Assembly: GCF_014200045.1 (NCBI RefSeq)
Contig: NZ_JACHOV010000005.1
Location: 186,001 to 250,000, forward strand
Origin: Rhizorhapis suberifaciens
GTDB lineage: Bacteria; Pseudomonadota; Alphaproteobacteria; Sphingomonadales; Sphingomonadaceae
Length of the DNA stretch: 64,000 bases
Reading direction: 5' to 3'
Part shown: in pieces, positions 27,376-35,800 of the stretch
How positions within the stretch are numbered: the stretch's first letter is position 1
How the letters are laid out: each line of letters begins with the position of its first letter
Program-made: the position numbers and the translations under genes
The notes under the pieces: generated by a model
Seen by the model: only the letters and a program-made list of their open reading frames with translations
What the model was told of the DNA's origin: nothing
The model's database searches: none

Positions 27376-28317
27376 ATGACGCATGAAGACAATCCGCCCT
27401 TCACCCGCCCGCTCCGCCTGGGCACGCGAGGCTCTCCCTTGGCCCTGGTGCAGGCGAACATGGTCGCTGCCACGCTGCGCGCCGCGCACGGTTGGAACGA
27501 AGAAGCGATCGACATAGTGACCGTGCGGACCGACGGCGACCGCATCCAGGATCGACCATTGGCGGAAATCGGTGGAAAAGCCATTTGGACCAAAGAGTTG
27601 GATCGCGCCCTTGTCGAAGGTGTCATCGATTTTTCCGTTCATAGCATGAAGGACGTCGAAACCATACGGCCCGAAGAGATCGTGGTCGCCGCGATGCTTC
27701 CCCGTGCCGATGTCCATGACCGGCTAATCGGCGCGCCCAGCATCGAAGCGCTGTCACCCGGAGCAAAGGTCGGCACCAGTTCTCCCCGCCGTGCCGCGCA
27801 ACTCCTGCGGCTCCGCCCGGATCTTTCAATCGTCCTTTTCAGGGGCAATGTGGCAACACGCATTGCGCGGCTGGAAAAAGGTGAGGCCGACGCAACCCTG
27901 CTCGCCGCCGCAGGTTTGATCAGGCTAGGCGAGGAGGCGGTCGGCAACGACATTCCACTCGACATCATGTTACCCGCCCCTTCGCAAGGTGCCGTCGGGG
28001 TCGAATGCCTCGCGAACAATAGCAATATCCGGACATTGCTTTCCGCCATTCACGATGCCGATACAGGCGATTGCGTGCGGGCGGAGCGCGCGGTGCTGCT
28101 TGGCCTGGACGCCGGTTGTCACTCTCCTGTCGCCGCATGGGCCAGGATTGATGGAGGCGAGATCCTGCTTTCCGCTGAAATCCTGACGAACGATGGTCGA
28201 GAGCATGTCGCCGATGAATGCCGACTGGCACGAGGTGACGAAGCACGGGCAGTGGCCCTGGGCCGCAGTCTTCTGAAAAGAGCAAGCCCGATGCTCCGCG
28301 CGCTTTTCAACCCATGA
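27376..28317 (+). CDS. hemC: Hydroxymethylbilane synthase (porphobilinogen deaminase)
   Basis: HemC joins four porphobilinogen units into hydroxymethylbilane in haem synthesis. The 313-residue protein has RLGTRGSPLALVQA, DGDRIQDRPL, GKAIWTKELDRALVEG, FSVHSMKDVETI and the cofactor-attachment site LDAGCHSPVAA (dipyrromethane-binding Cys248). The start is the ATG at 27376; an upstream TTG frame lies in antisense of tsaD and is rejected. Its stop overlaps the hemD start (ATGA). Confidence 0.97.
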   Translation: MTHEDNPPFTRPLRLGTRGSPLALVQANMVAATLRAAHGWNEEAIDIVTVRTDGDRIQDRPLAEIGGKAIWTKELDRALVEGVIDFSVHSMKDVETIRPEEIVVAAMLPRADVHDRLIGAPSIEALSPGAKVGTSSPRRAAQLLRLRPDLSIVLFRGNVATRIARLEKGEADATLLAAAGLIRLGEEAVGNDIPLDIMLPAPSQGAVGVECLANNSNIRTLLSAIHDADTGDCVRAERAVLLGLDAGCHSPVAAWARIDGGEILLSAEILTNDGREHVADECRLARGDEARAVALGRSLLKRASPMLRALFNP

Positions 28318-28988
28318 CCTTTCCGCTGCTGATCCTGCGCGCGGAGCCAGGCGCCTCGGCAACGGCAAGCCGCGCTGCAAAACTCGGTTTGTCGGCGATC
28401 CGCTATCCGCTCTTCGACGTCCGCCCCTGCGTTTGGGAACCGCCGGATCCGGCAAATTTCGACGCCATGTTGCTGACGAGCGCCAACGCCGTCCGGTACG
28501 GAGGTCGCGACCTTGGTCTTTACAAGCACTTGCCGGTATATGCCGTCGGCGAAGCGACGGCCTTGGCCGCCCGGCAAGAAGGCTTCCAGATCGCCAGGGT
28601 CGGTCATTCAGGGGTGCAGGCGATATCCGATTTCATGGGTCAGCGAGCACATGCCCGCGTATTTCATCCCGCCGGCCGCGACCGCAAGGATTTCAATCCC
28701 GGCTCCGTCATGATGGTGCCTCGCTGTGTCTATGAAGCGGTGGAAGCGGGAACCGCAGAGGGTTTGGCGGCCGTACTGCCTATCGAAGCAGTGGCCCTGC
28801 TGCATTCGCCACGCGGGGCCGTTCGCTTGGCGCGATTGGTGCCGATGATCGAGCGGCGGCGGCTTCATCTGGCCGCAATCAGTCCTGCCGTGCTTGATGC
28901 GGCCGGAGTGGGATGGGCATCAGGAGACTGGTCGACCCAGCCGCGGGACGAAGCATTACTGGCCCTTGCCGCCTCTTTGTGCAAATAA
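28314..28988 (+). CDS. hemD: Uroporphyrinogen-III synthase
   Basis: HemD cyclises hydroxymethylbilane with ring-D inversion to give uroporphyrinogen III. The family is poorly conserved, and recognition here rests on length (224 residues), the two-lobed HEM4 pattern (LLTSANAVRYGG near residue 44, VYAVGEATALAARQEGF near 70, LHSPRGAVRLARL near 162) and its four-base overlap with hemC. The C-terminal GVGWASGDWSTQPRDEALLA is a usual HEM4 ending. Confidence 0.93.
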   Translation: MTFPLLILRAEPGASATASRAAKLGLSAIRYPLFDVRPCVWEPPDPANFDAMLLTSANAVRYGGRDLGLYKHLPVYAVGEATALAARQEGFQIARVGHSGVQAISDFMGQRAHARVFHPAGRDRKDFNPGSVMMVPRCVYEAVEAGTAEGLAAVLPIEAVALLHSPRGAVRLARLVPMIERRRLHLAAISPAVLDAAGVGWASGDWSTQPRDEALLALAASLCK

Positions 28989-29025
28989 GAGCGCGGCGGG
29001 TTCTGTGAGGGAAATCGAACGAGAA

Positions 29026-29895
29026 ATGGGCGGCGACTATCACACGGGCGCAAGTGCCAAGCCGGCAAGCTATTCCTTTCGAGTCATGGCAGTGTTGTTG
29101 CTTTTGGCCTTCCTCGGGGGACTGACCGCCATGGCCTTTGTGATGAGCCGATGGGACCGCTGGACTGGTCAGGACGAGTCGGTCCCTCAGGATCGGCCCG
29201 CTCGCGACGAATTGGCAAGCGCGACATCGGACAGAAACAATCGGCCTTCCATGATCGAGGGCAGCCACGGCCAAGAGTTGAAAGCCAGAGTGTCGGAGCT
29301 GGAAGATCGCATTGCCCGCATCAATATCCAGGCCGAGGCGGCTTCCGGCAATGCGGCCCGGGCGGAAGGATTGTTGATCGCTTTCGCAGCACGTCGCGCA
29401 CTCGATACCGGCGCGGCGCTCGGTTATATAGAAGGTCAGCTTCGGCTGCGCTTTGGCGAGGCGCAACCGCGTGCCGTCGCCACGATCATCAATGCCGCTA
29501 GAGAGCCCGTGACTCTGCAAGACCTTCAGGGACAACTCGAAGAAATCGCACCCGAACTGATCGGTCACGGCAAAAGCGAAAATTGGTGGGCCGACATGAA
29601 GCGGGAAGTAGGCGAGCTTGTCATATTCCGCCACGCGGCGACGCCTTCACCTCTGCCCGCGCGTCGTTTGGCCCGCGCTCGGCATTTGCTCGAGGCGGCA
29701 CGTGTCGATGCGGCGTTGGCCGAAGTCACCCGCATGCCTGGCCGTGCCGCCGGAGCCAAATGGATGGATCAGGCGCGCCGCTATATCGAGGCCCGCCGCG
29801 CCCTCGACCTCATCGAAACGGCCGCTGTGCTGGAACCTCGACACCTTCTCACCGCCGATAGATCTCCCGTCGCGGCGGCTCCCGTCGACCGCTGA
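29026..29895 (+). CDS. Mitofilin/Mic60-like inner-membrane protein
   Basis: A 289-residue protein with a short cytoplasmic N-terminus, one transmembrane helix at about 19-40 (RVMAVLLLLAFLGGLTAMAF), a helical/coiled-coil segment (about 80-130, including LKARVSELEDRIARI) and a C-terminal region resembling the mitofilin signature (ARRLARARHLLEAARVDAAL and WMDQARRYIEARRALDLI). In alphaproteobacteria a Mic60 homologue that shapes intracytoplasmic membranes is known to lie next to hemCD, which fits this position. A GTG at 29005 is an alternative start. Assignment is by architecture and context. Confidence 0.72.
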   Translation: MGGDYHTGASAKPASYSFRVMAVLLLLAFLGGLTAMAFVMSRWDRWTGQDESVPQDRPARDELASATSDRNNRPSMIEGSHGQELKARVSELEDRIARINIQAEAASGNAARAEGLLIAFAARRALDTGAALGYIEGQLRLRFGEAQPRAVATIINAAREPVTLQDLQGQLEEIAPELIGHGKSENWWADMKREVGELVIFRHAATPSPLPARRLARARHLLEAARVDAALAEVTRMPGRAAGAKWMDQARRYIEARRALDLIETAAVLEPRHLLTADRSPVAAAPVDR

Positions 29896-29910
29896 TTCAA
29901 TTCTCGCAAA

Positions 29911-30489
29911 TCAAGCCAGTTTCAGGCCCTCACGATTCATTTTTGCCGCGAGATCCTTGTTCGATCTTTCGCTGAGCATGCCTTGCAGCCGGGGGAAAAG
30001 CTGCTCTTCCTCCTCCGCCATGTGCTTTTGGATATCCGTTCGGAAATTGGTCAACTTGGCTTGGAACTCAGAATTGTTTTCAACCATATCCGCTAAGTCA
30101 TAGAGATATTGCTTCACATATCCGTGCTCGCTGTTCAGGCTGTCCGCTTCTGAGTTCATTCCGGCATCGCGCATCGCGGGATAGATTACATTTTCCTCCT
30201 GGAAGGCATGCCGGGACAGCATGTGCTTCAGCTTGTAGAGCAGCATAGCCCGCTTTTTAGGTTCATCGTCGTTCGTCAGCGCCAATTTGTCGAACACGGC
30301 CAGTGCGGCCTTGTGCTCCATCTTGAGCGCTTCATCCCAGTTGCCCGCAAGGGCGGTCGGGGCCTGCACCGCCAATTTTCGTCCGACGGTAGCAAGCAAG
30401 GCCAGGCCGATACCGATTCCAGCTCCCGCAAGAGCGCTACGGCTATTGCCGCTATGAGATGAGTGGGAATATCGTGCGTGGGTGGCCAT
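29911..30489 (-). CDS. Hemerythrin HHE domain protein with N-terminal hydrophobic segment
   Basis: A 192-residue protein. After a Ser/His-rich start, a Gly-rich hydrophobic helix lies at about residues 20-36 (LAGAGIGIGLALLATVG). A four-helix hemerythrin-like domain follows, with candidate di-iron ligands H59, H94, E98, H122, H156 and E160. It may bind oxygen or nitric oxide, or handle iron, at the membrane. AGGAGA lies eight bases before the ATG at 30489, which rules out the longer version. It converges on the Mic60-like gene with 15 bases between the stops. Confidence 0.83.
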   Translation of the reverse strand: MATHARYSHSSHSGNSRSALAGAGIGIGLALLATVGRKLAVQAPTALAGNWDEALKMEHKAALAVFDKLALTNDDEPKKRAMLLYKLKHMLSRHAFQEENVIYPAMRDAGMNSEADSLNSEHGYVKQYLYDLADMVENNSEFQAKLTNFRTDIQKHMAEEEEQLFPRLQGMLSERSNKDLAAKMNREGLKLA

Positions 30490-30658
30490 TTCGGATCTCC
30501 TGTTAATGTCGGAGAAACAACCGGCAAGCGGACGGGGCGTTCCGATAAGGTTTGGACTTTGATGTAATTCCACTTCAGCCTTCGGTTTATCCCGAGCGCC
30601 TGCCTTGCACGCGGTCGAGGGGATCGGGACGAAGGGTGTCCTTTAAACAGGACAATCT

Positions 30659-31756
30659 TCAGGCAGCCAACCCCGCAGGCACTCTTTTGGCGGCTCGCTT
30701 TCGACGATAGCGGCGGAACCAGTCCAGGGCGGGACGTTCGGCCGCATGCCAGGACAGAATCGCCAACGGGACGGTCAGCAACGCCGTTGCTCCCGCCAGC
30801 CAAAGATGAGAGGCCCAGTCTCGCCAGCTGCCAAGAGCCATCATGACGGGGAAGGCATAGATATACATGCCATAGCTATAATCATGCCAGCGCCCGGCAA
30901 TTGCTCCCTTTTGGGCCGTGAGAAAACCGAAGCAAAGCAGCGCATAGCCGATAAAGACCGCACGCACATGCAAGCCCATTTCTCCCTGATGCGCGACGAT
31001 GTTGAGGATGAACAGGATGCCGAGCGCCAACCAGGACAGCCTAATCCTTGCGCGGAAGATATAAGCGGCTGCGCCAAAAGCGAAGAGCGGCCAGAGCCGA
31101 TCGACCATGTCGGGATAATATAAAGCGTCGGTGCCGATGATGCCGCCTGCGGCCTGCCGCACTACATCCAGATCCCAACCGAGGGCCACGAGCAACGTCG
31201 CGGGCAGGACAAGGCGCACCATCATCTTTTCCCGCGCCAGTCCCAGAAAGGCCAATAGTCCCAGCAGCAGATAACACCGCGCCTCCCAAGGCAATGTCCA
31301 AAGGCTGCCATTGATCGTGCAGGGTTCTCCACCGCAATTGACGCCGGTCAGATAATAAGCGGGTGCAATGAAGCTGAGGTTGTTGGCTATGAACCTGAAG
31401 GTCTGTCCGCTTAAATAATTGGACGGATCGGTGGTTACCACATAGCCGCCAACGACGGTCAAGCCGACCGACAAGGCCAAGGCAGGCCATAGGCGAACCA
31501 GTCTTGCAAGAAGGAAGTCTATCACCCCACCGCTGCGGCGCAGACTGCCATAAACCAGAAATCCGCTCAGGAAGAAAAATCCGTCAACGGCGTAAACCGA
31601 GACGGGTTCGCCAAGCAGGAAGCTGAGATCGTCCTCACCCATCCGGCCGCTGATCAGCCAATAGCAGTGAGTATAGATCACCGCCGATGCCAGCACCAAG
31701 CGGACAAGAGTCAGATTATTCGCTTCGGGACGCAGCAGCTTGTCGTCGAACTTCAT
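30659..31756 (-). CDS. Acyltransferase 3 family membrane protein
   Basis: A 365-residue integral membrane protein of the acyltransferase-3 (OafA/NodX-like) family, which adds acyl groups, often acetyl, to surface glycans. The family start is clear: NLTLVRLVLASAVIYTHCYW, then VYAVDGFFFLSGFLVYGSL. About ten hydrophobic segments follow, and the C-terminal HAAERPALDWFRRYRRKRA ends the protein. It is divergent from the HlyD-type gene and lies beside glycosyltransferase genes, so a role in modifying an exopolysaccharide or O-antigen is likely. Confidence 0.88.
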   Translation of the reverse strand: MKFDDKLLRPEANNLTLVRLVLASAVIYTHCYWLISGRMGEDDLSFLLGEPVSVYAVDGFFFLSGFLVYGSLRRSGGVIDFLLARLVRLWPALALSVGLTVVGGYVVTTDPSNYLSGQTFRFIANNLSFIAPAYYLTGVNCGGEPCTINGSLWTLPWEARCYLLLGLLAFLGLAREKMMVRLVLPATLLVALGWDLDVVRQAAGGIIGTDALYYPDMVDRLWPLFAFGAAAYIFRARIRLSWLALGILFILNIVAHQGEMGLHVRAVFIGYALLCFGFLTAQKGAIAGRWHDYSYGMYIYAFPVMMALGSWRDWASHLWLAGATALLTVPLAILSWHAAERPALDWFRRYRRKRAAKRVPAGLAA

Positions 31757-31928
31757 ATTCCTGGCCTATAGCATTCGCCCCGCCCGCCATTGCATCGGTT
31801 CGACCGAAATGGAACAAACTTCACTGCTCGCGCGCGCATTACGCCCCTATCATGGCGCAAGGGCGAAGCGCCAGAGCATCGCCCTGCCATCCACCCCACA
31901 TGGGGTCCGGCACAGGGGACGGCCACTC

Positions 31929-33245
31929 ATGTTCGCCAAACGCGCAGAAGGCCTCCCAAGTGCCAAAGCCATGGGAAGCGCCGACGCTGAAGAGACGCTG
32001 CGGCGATATCAGCATGTCGCCCTGGCGGTGCTTGCGGCATTGGTCGTCATGTTGCTGCTGTCAGCAAGCCTGGTGCGCGTCAGCGGGGCAGTGGTTGCCA
32101 GCGGGGAGGTCGCGGTCGCTTCAAAAGTGAAAATCATGACGCATCCAACCGGCGGGGTAATCGCGGCAATATTGGTAAAGGAGGGGCAGCAGGTGCGCGC
32201 GGGCGATGCCCTCGTCCAGTTCGAAAGCCATGTGGCTGCGGTAGACGCGAGCGCAAACGAAATCAGCCTCGATCAGCTTGTCGCCCAGCGCGCCCGGCTC
32301 ATTGCGGAACGTGATGGATTATCCGCGATCACCTTTCCACCCGGCCTTGCCCCTTCCACTGTGAGAGCCAGCGAACAGAGCCTGTTCGCTCTACGGCGTA
32401 ACGCACTGAAGGTGGAACAAGCGCAATTGAGCGAACGGCAGCGCCAGATGGAGCAACAGATTGTCAGCTATCAGGCGCAAATTACCGCCTACCGCCATCA
32501 GCAGGCACTGATTGAACCCGAACGCGCGGGCGTGCGCAGCCTGTGGGAGCGCAAATTAGTGACGATCAACCGCCTCAACGAACTGGAACGGACGGCCGTC
32601 AGTCTGAACGGCAGCATCGCCGCGCTGGAGGCGGACATTGCCCAAGCCCGCGCTCGCATGGCCGAAATCCGCCAGCAGTCCGTCCAGCTCGTCCAGCAAC
32701 GCCGTTCCGATGCCGCCGCCCTTCTGGCGGAAACCGAACAACGGATTGGCGAGCAACGACGACGCGCCGCCAGTGCTTCCGAAAACTTTGACCGGACTAC
32801 AGTGCGCGCCTCGACCAGCGGTATTGTCGACCAGCTTGCCTACACCACCATCGGCAGCTTCATCCCGGCAGCCCAGCCCATATTGCGGATCGTGCCCGAT
32901 GGTGCGCTGGCCGTAGAGGTCAGAATTGCGCCAGCGCATCGGGAACAGCTCCGCACCGGTCAAAAGGCGCGGATAATCTTTCCGGCCCTGAACCGGCAGA
33001 CGACGCCGGACCTTCACGGAAGGCTGGATTTTATATCCGCCGAAGCAACGGACGATCCCCGTACCGGCCAGCGCTTCTATTCGGCGCGCGTGGCAATTCC
33101 CAAAAAAGAAATGGGTCAATTGGACGTCCAACTGGTTCAAGGAATGCCGGCGGAAATCTATATCGAAACCGCTTCCCGATCTCTCCTCTCCTTCTTGACA
33201 AAGCCGCTGGCGGACCAATTTTACCGCGCATTCCGGGAAAGTTGA
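31929..33245 (+). CDS. HlyD/PrsE-type periplasmic adaptor (type I secretion membrane fusion protein)
   Basis: A 438-residue membrane fusion protein. A short cytoplasmic tail precedes one TM helix (about 30-50), a lipoyl/barrel-sandwich half (about 54-100, with VKIMTHPTGGVIAAILVKEG), a long helical hairpin (about 110-290, Gln/Arg-rich, coiled coil) and the second barrel half with TVRASTSGIVDQLAYTTIG. This is the PrsE/HlyD adaptor of type I secretion systems. Neither the ABC transporter nor a TolC-like channel is adjacent, which is unusual. The longer frame (from 31740 or 31809) overlaps the divergent acyltransferase start region; I take the ATG at 31929. Confidence 0.88.
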   Translation: MFAKRAEGLPSAKAMGSADAEETLRRYQHVALAVLAALVVMLLLSASLVRVSGAVVASGEVAVASKVKIMTHPTGGVIAAILVKEGQQVRAGDALVQFESHVAAVDASANEISLDQLVAQRARLIAERDGLSAITFPPGLAPSTVRASEQSLFALRRNALKVEQAQLSERQRQMEQQIVSYQAQITAYRHQQALIEPERAGVRSLWERKLVTINRLNELERTAVSLNGSIAALEADIAQARARMAEIRQQSVQLVQQRRSDAAALLAETEQRIGEQRRRAASASENFDRTTVRASTSGIVDQLAYTTIGSFIPAAQPILRIVPDGALAVEVRIAPAHREQLRTGQKARIIFPALNRQTTPDLHGRLDFISAEATDDPRTGQRFYSARVAIPKKEMGQLDVQLVQGMPAEIYIETASRSLLSFLTKPLADQFYRAFRES

Positions 33246-33378
33246 CGTCCATAGAAATATTTTGCTCGGAATGGGACGGGCCAAATTCGAACTGCAAGGT
33301 ACAACAAAGTTGACATCCCGCCCACAATCCGCACGACTCCGCATCCGTAACAGCCAAGCCCAATAGGGACCCTTTTCC

Positions 33379-34005
33379 ATGTCCGGCCTTTTCGCCTCGC
33401 TGATCGAAAAAGCGAAGATCCGCCTCTGGCGGCGTGATCAATTCACAAGCGCTCCCTTGCGGGCCTGGTTCATGAAACATCATCGGGTGGAGGTTGGCCT
33501 ATATTCCTATGGCTGCTTTGACCAATGGCGGATGCCCGGGCCGATCAAGGTCGGCCGCTATTGCTCGATCGCGAATAGCGTTCGGTCGGCCCCTATCAAC
33601 CACCCGGCCGCGGCGCTGACCACCCACCCCGCCCTGTACGAGAAAAAATTCGGCGTGGTGGACAAAGATCTCTTCTATGACGAGCCGCTGGTGATCGAAG
33701 ACGATGTATGGATCGGGCACAACGCCATGATCCTTCCCGGCTGCAAGTTTATCGGGCGCGGGGCGATCATCGGAGCGGGGGCCATCGTCACGCGCAATGT
33801 CGAACGCTACGCGATGGTTGCGGGCAACCCGGCCCGAAAGCTGCGCGACCGCTTCGCGCCTGACCTGATCGAAGCCATTGAGGCAAGCTGTTGGTGGGAA
33901 CTGGACCTTGCCGCTCTTCGTAAGCTGGCGCAGGAATGCCCCAACATGCTTTTCCATCCTGATGCAGCGACACTCCAGCAGTGGCGCGGGGAACGCGCCA
34001 GGTGA
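33379..34005 (+). CDS. CatB-like hexapeptide acetyltransferase
   Basis: A 208-residue acetyltransferase with left-handed beta-helix repeats: IKVGRYCSIANSVR, then PLVIEDDVWIGHNAMILPGC and AIIGAGAIVTRNVERYAMVA followed by GNPARKLRDRF. This pattern is typical of xenobiotic (CatB)-type and sugar O-acetyltransferases. Context beside two glycosyltransferases and an acyltransferase favours a polysaccharide substrate over an antibiotic. It overlaps the next gene by four bases (GTGA), pointing to an operon. Confidence 0.88.
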   Translation: MSGLFASLIEKAKIRLWRRDQFTSAPLRAWFMKHHRVEVGLYSYGCFDQWRMPGPIKVGRYCSIANSVRSAPINHPAAALTTHPALYEKKFGVVDKDLFYDEPLVIEDDVWIGHNAMILPGCKFIGRGAIIGAGAIVTRNVERYAMVAGNPARKLRDRFAPDLIEAIEASCWWELDLAALRKLAQECPNMLFHPDAATLQQWRGERAR

Positions 34006-34883
34006 TCGCGCCGCGTATCAGCGTCATTGTTCCGCATTATAATGACCCGCTACGGCTGAAACTCTGTCTCGCCGCGCTCGCGGAGCAAAGTCTGTCTCCC
34101 AAGGAATATGAGATCATTGTAGCCGACAATGATTCTCCCCAAGGGAAGAAGGCACTCGACCAGATCATCGCCCACCGCGCTACCCTTGTCATCGTAAAGA
34201 CAAAGGGCGCTGGCCCTGCACGCAATGGCGGCGTCGCCAAGTCCCGCGGTGAAATTCTTGCCTTCACCGACTGCGATTGCCTGCCTGATCGCCTGTGGCT
34301 GGAAAAGGGCATGAAGGCGCTGGACCGCTTCGATATCGTGGGTGGCAGGGTGAAGGTCCGCATGGAACATGGCGGGCCGATGAATCCCGCCGAAGCGTTC
34401 GAAACCGTCTTTGGATTCGACAATGAGGATTATGTGAAGTCCAAGGGCTTTACCGTGACCGCCAATCTTTTCTGCCTTAGAGCGGATTTCGATCGAGTGG
34501 GTCCCTTCCAATCCGACATATCCGAGGACAAGGAATGGTGCCATCGTGCGACTGGGATGGGACTGAAGCTCGGCTATGCCCCCGACGCGCTGGTGCATCA
34601 CCCCCCGAGGCGCAGTTGGCCGGAGTTGCGGACCAAGTTCGCCCGCATTGACCGCGAGACCTATGCCTGGTTCCTCGCCACCCGCAAACATGGCCGCGTT
34701 AAATGGCTGTTACGCAGTTTTGCGCTGCCGCTTTCCATAATTCCGCATGGCGTGAAGGTCATGACTACGCCCAGGCTGCGGCGGAGTGCTCAGCGTTTCG
34801 CGGCGCTTTCCATGCTGGCGCGCCAAAGACTCTGGCGCTTTGTAAACGCGTGGCGACTTTTCCTGCATGAGCAGCGATCCTGA
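34002..34883 (+). CDS. Family 2 glycosyltransferase
   Basis: A 293-residue GT-A fold glycosyltransferase. The N-terminus ISVIVPHYNDPLRLKLCLAA, EIIVADNDSPQGKK and the metal-binding region FTDCDCLPDRLWLEKG are typical of GT2. A C-terminal basic, amphipathic region (about 230-290) may contact the membrane. I start at the GTG at 34002, which overlaps the acetyltransferase stop as GTGA; a GTG seven codons earlier is also open. The donor and acceptor sugars cannot be told from the sequence. Confidence 0.87.
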   Translation: MIAPRISVIVPHYNDPLRLKLCLAALAEQSLSPKEYEIIVADNDSPQGKKALDQIIAHRATLVIVKTKGAGPARNGGVAKSRGEILAFTDCDCLPDRLWLEKGMKALDRFDIVGGRVKVRMEHGGPMNPAEAFETVFGFDNEDYVKSKGFTVTANLFCLRADFDRVGPFQSDISEDKEWCHRATGMGLKLGYAPDALVHHPPRRSWPELRTKFARIDRETYAWFLATRKHGRVKWLLRSFALPLSIIPHGVKVMTTPRLRRSAQRFAALSMLARQRLWRFVNAWRLFLHEQRS

Positions 34884-35800
34884 TGCACGTTGCGATAACC
34901 ATCGTAGGATTTCGGAACCTGCCCGACATACAGGCATGCCTCGTTGCGCTCGCAGAGTCGACTTATCGCGATTTCGAGGTAGTCATATGCGAAAATGGCG
35001 GAGATGCGGCATTCACGCACCTAACCCAGGCTCTACGGCAGCGACTTCCGTCTGGACAGACCGTGCGGGTCGTGCAGGCGCCGGGCAATGTCGGCTATGC
35101 TGGCGGGGTGAATATCGGGATGCGCGAGACGGCGGATGCCGACGCGTGGTGGATTCTCAACCCAGATACCTTGCCTGATCCGGAGGCGTTAGCAGCCTTG
35201 GTGGCGCGTCTTGGCAAGGATGACTGCCAAGCGGTCGGGGGAACGCAGTATTTTCCCGATGGCACTGTCCAGTCCGATGGCGGGCGGTGGCGCTCTTGGC
35301 TCGCCCGGGCCGTGTCACTAGGTCATGGCCGCGGATTGGAAATGCCCATCTCTCCTGCGGCGGTCGAAGCATCCATGAACTACATCACCGGCGCATCCAT
35401 GCTGGTAAGCCGCGCCTTTCGCGACGCGACTGGTGCGATGCGCGAAGATTATTTCCTCTATTGCGAGGAAATCGAATGGTGCCTTCGCGCTCGATCGCGC
35501 GGGTTGCGCCTGGGCTTTGCGCCCGAGGCGCGCGTCCTCCACAATCAAGGTGCGAGCACCGGGTCGGGTCAATCGATCCGGGACCGCCCGCGCCTGCCCA
35601 TCTATCTGGATGAACGGAACAAGATGCTGGTCACGCGGGACTGCTTTCCGTTTCATCTGCCCGTGGCCGCGCCCGCCGCACTGATCCTGCTGGGCCTGCG
35701 TTTTTTAAGGCGAGGCGCGATGCGGCAGTTCAGCTATGGCCTTTCGGGATGGAAGGACGGGCTGCTTGGCCGGCGGGGCGTGCCGGACTGGATTGGTTGA
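34883..35800 (+). CDS. Family 2 glycosyltransferase (rhamnosyltransferase-like)
   Basis: A 305-residue GT2 enzyme. The N-terminus HVAITIVGFRNLPDIQACLV, the region APGNVGYAGGVNIGMRE and WWILNPDTLPD place it near rhamnosyltransferase-type GT2 proteins. YFLYCEEIEWCLRARSRGLR is the usual acceptor-site region. Its ATG overlaps the previous stop by one base (TGATG). The last 71 bases overlap the 3' end of the convergent O-antigen ligase-like gene, so both C-terminal tails are encoded on opposite strands of the same DNA. Confidence 0.87.
   Translation: MHVAITIVGFRNLPDIQACLVALAESTYRDFEVVICENGGDAAFTHLTQALRQRLPSGQTVRVVQAPGNVGYAGGVNIGMRETADADAWWILNPDTLPDPEALAALVARLGKDDCQAVGGTQYFPDGTVQSDGGRWRSWLARAVSLGHGRGLEMPISPAAVEASMNYITGASMLVSRAFRDATGAMREDYFLYCEEIEWCLRARSRGLRLGFAPEARVLHNQGASTGSGQSIRDRPRLPIYLDERNKMLVTRDCFPFHLPVAAPAALILLGLRFLRRGAMRQFSYGLSGWKDGLLGRRGVPDWIG

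Noticed and set aside
33313-33318. TTGACA before the acetyltransferase gene, considered as a promoter
   Set aside because: No -10-like hexamer at 16-18 bases downstream.
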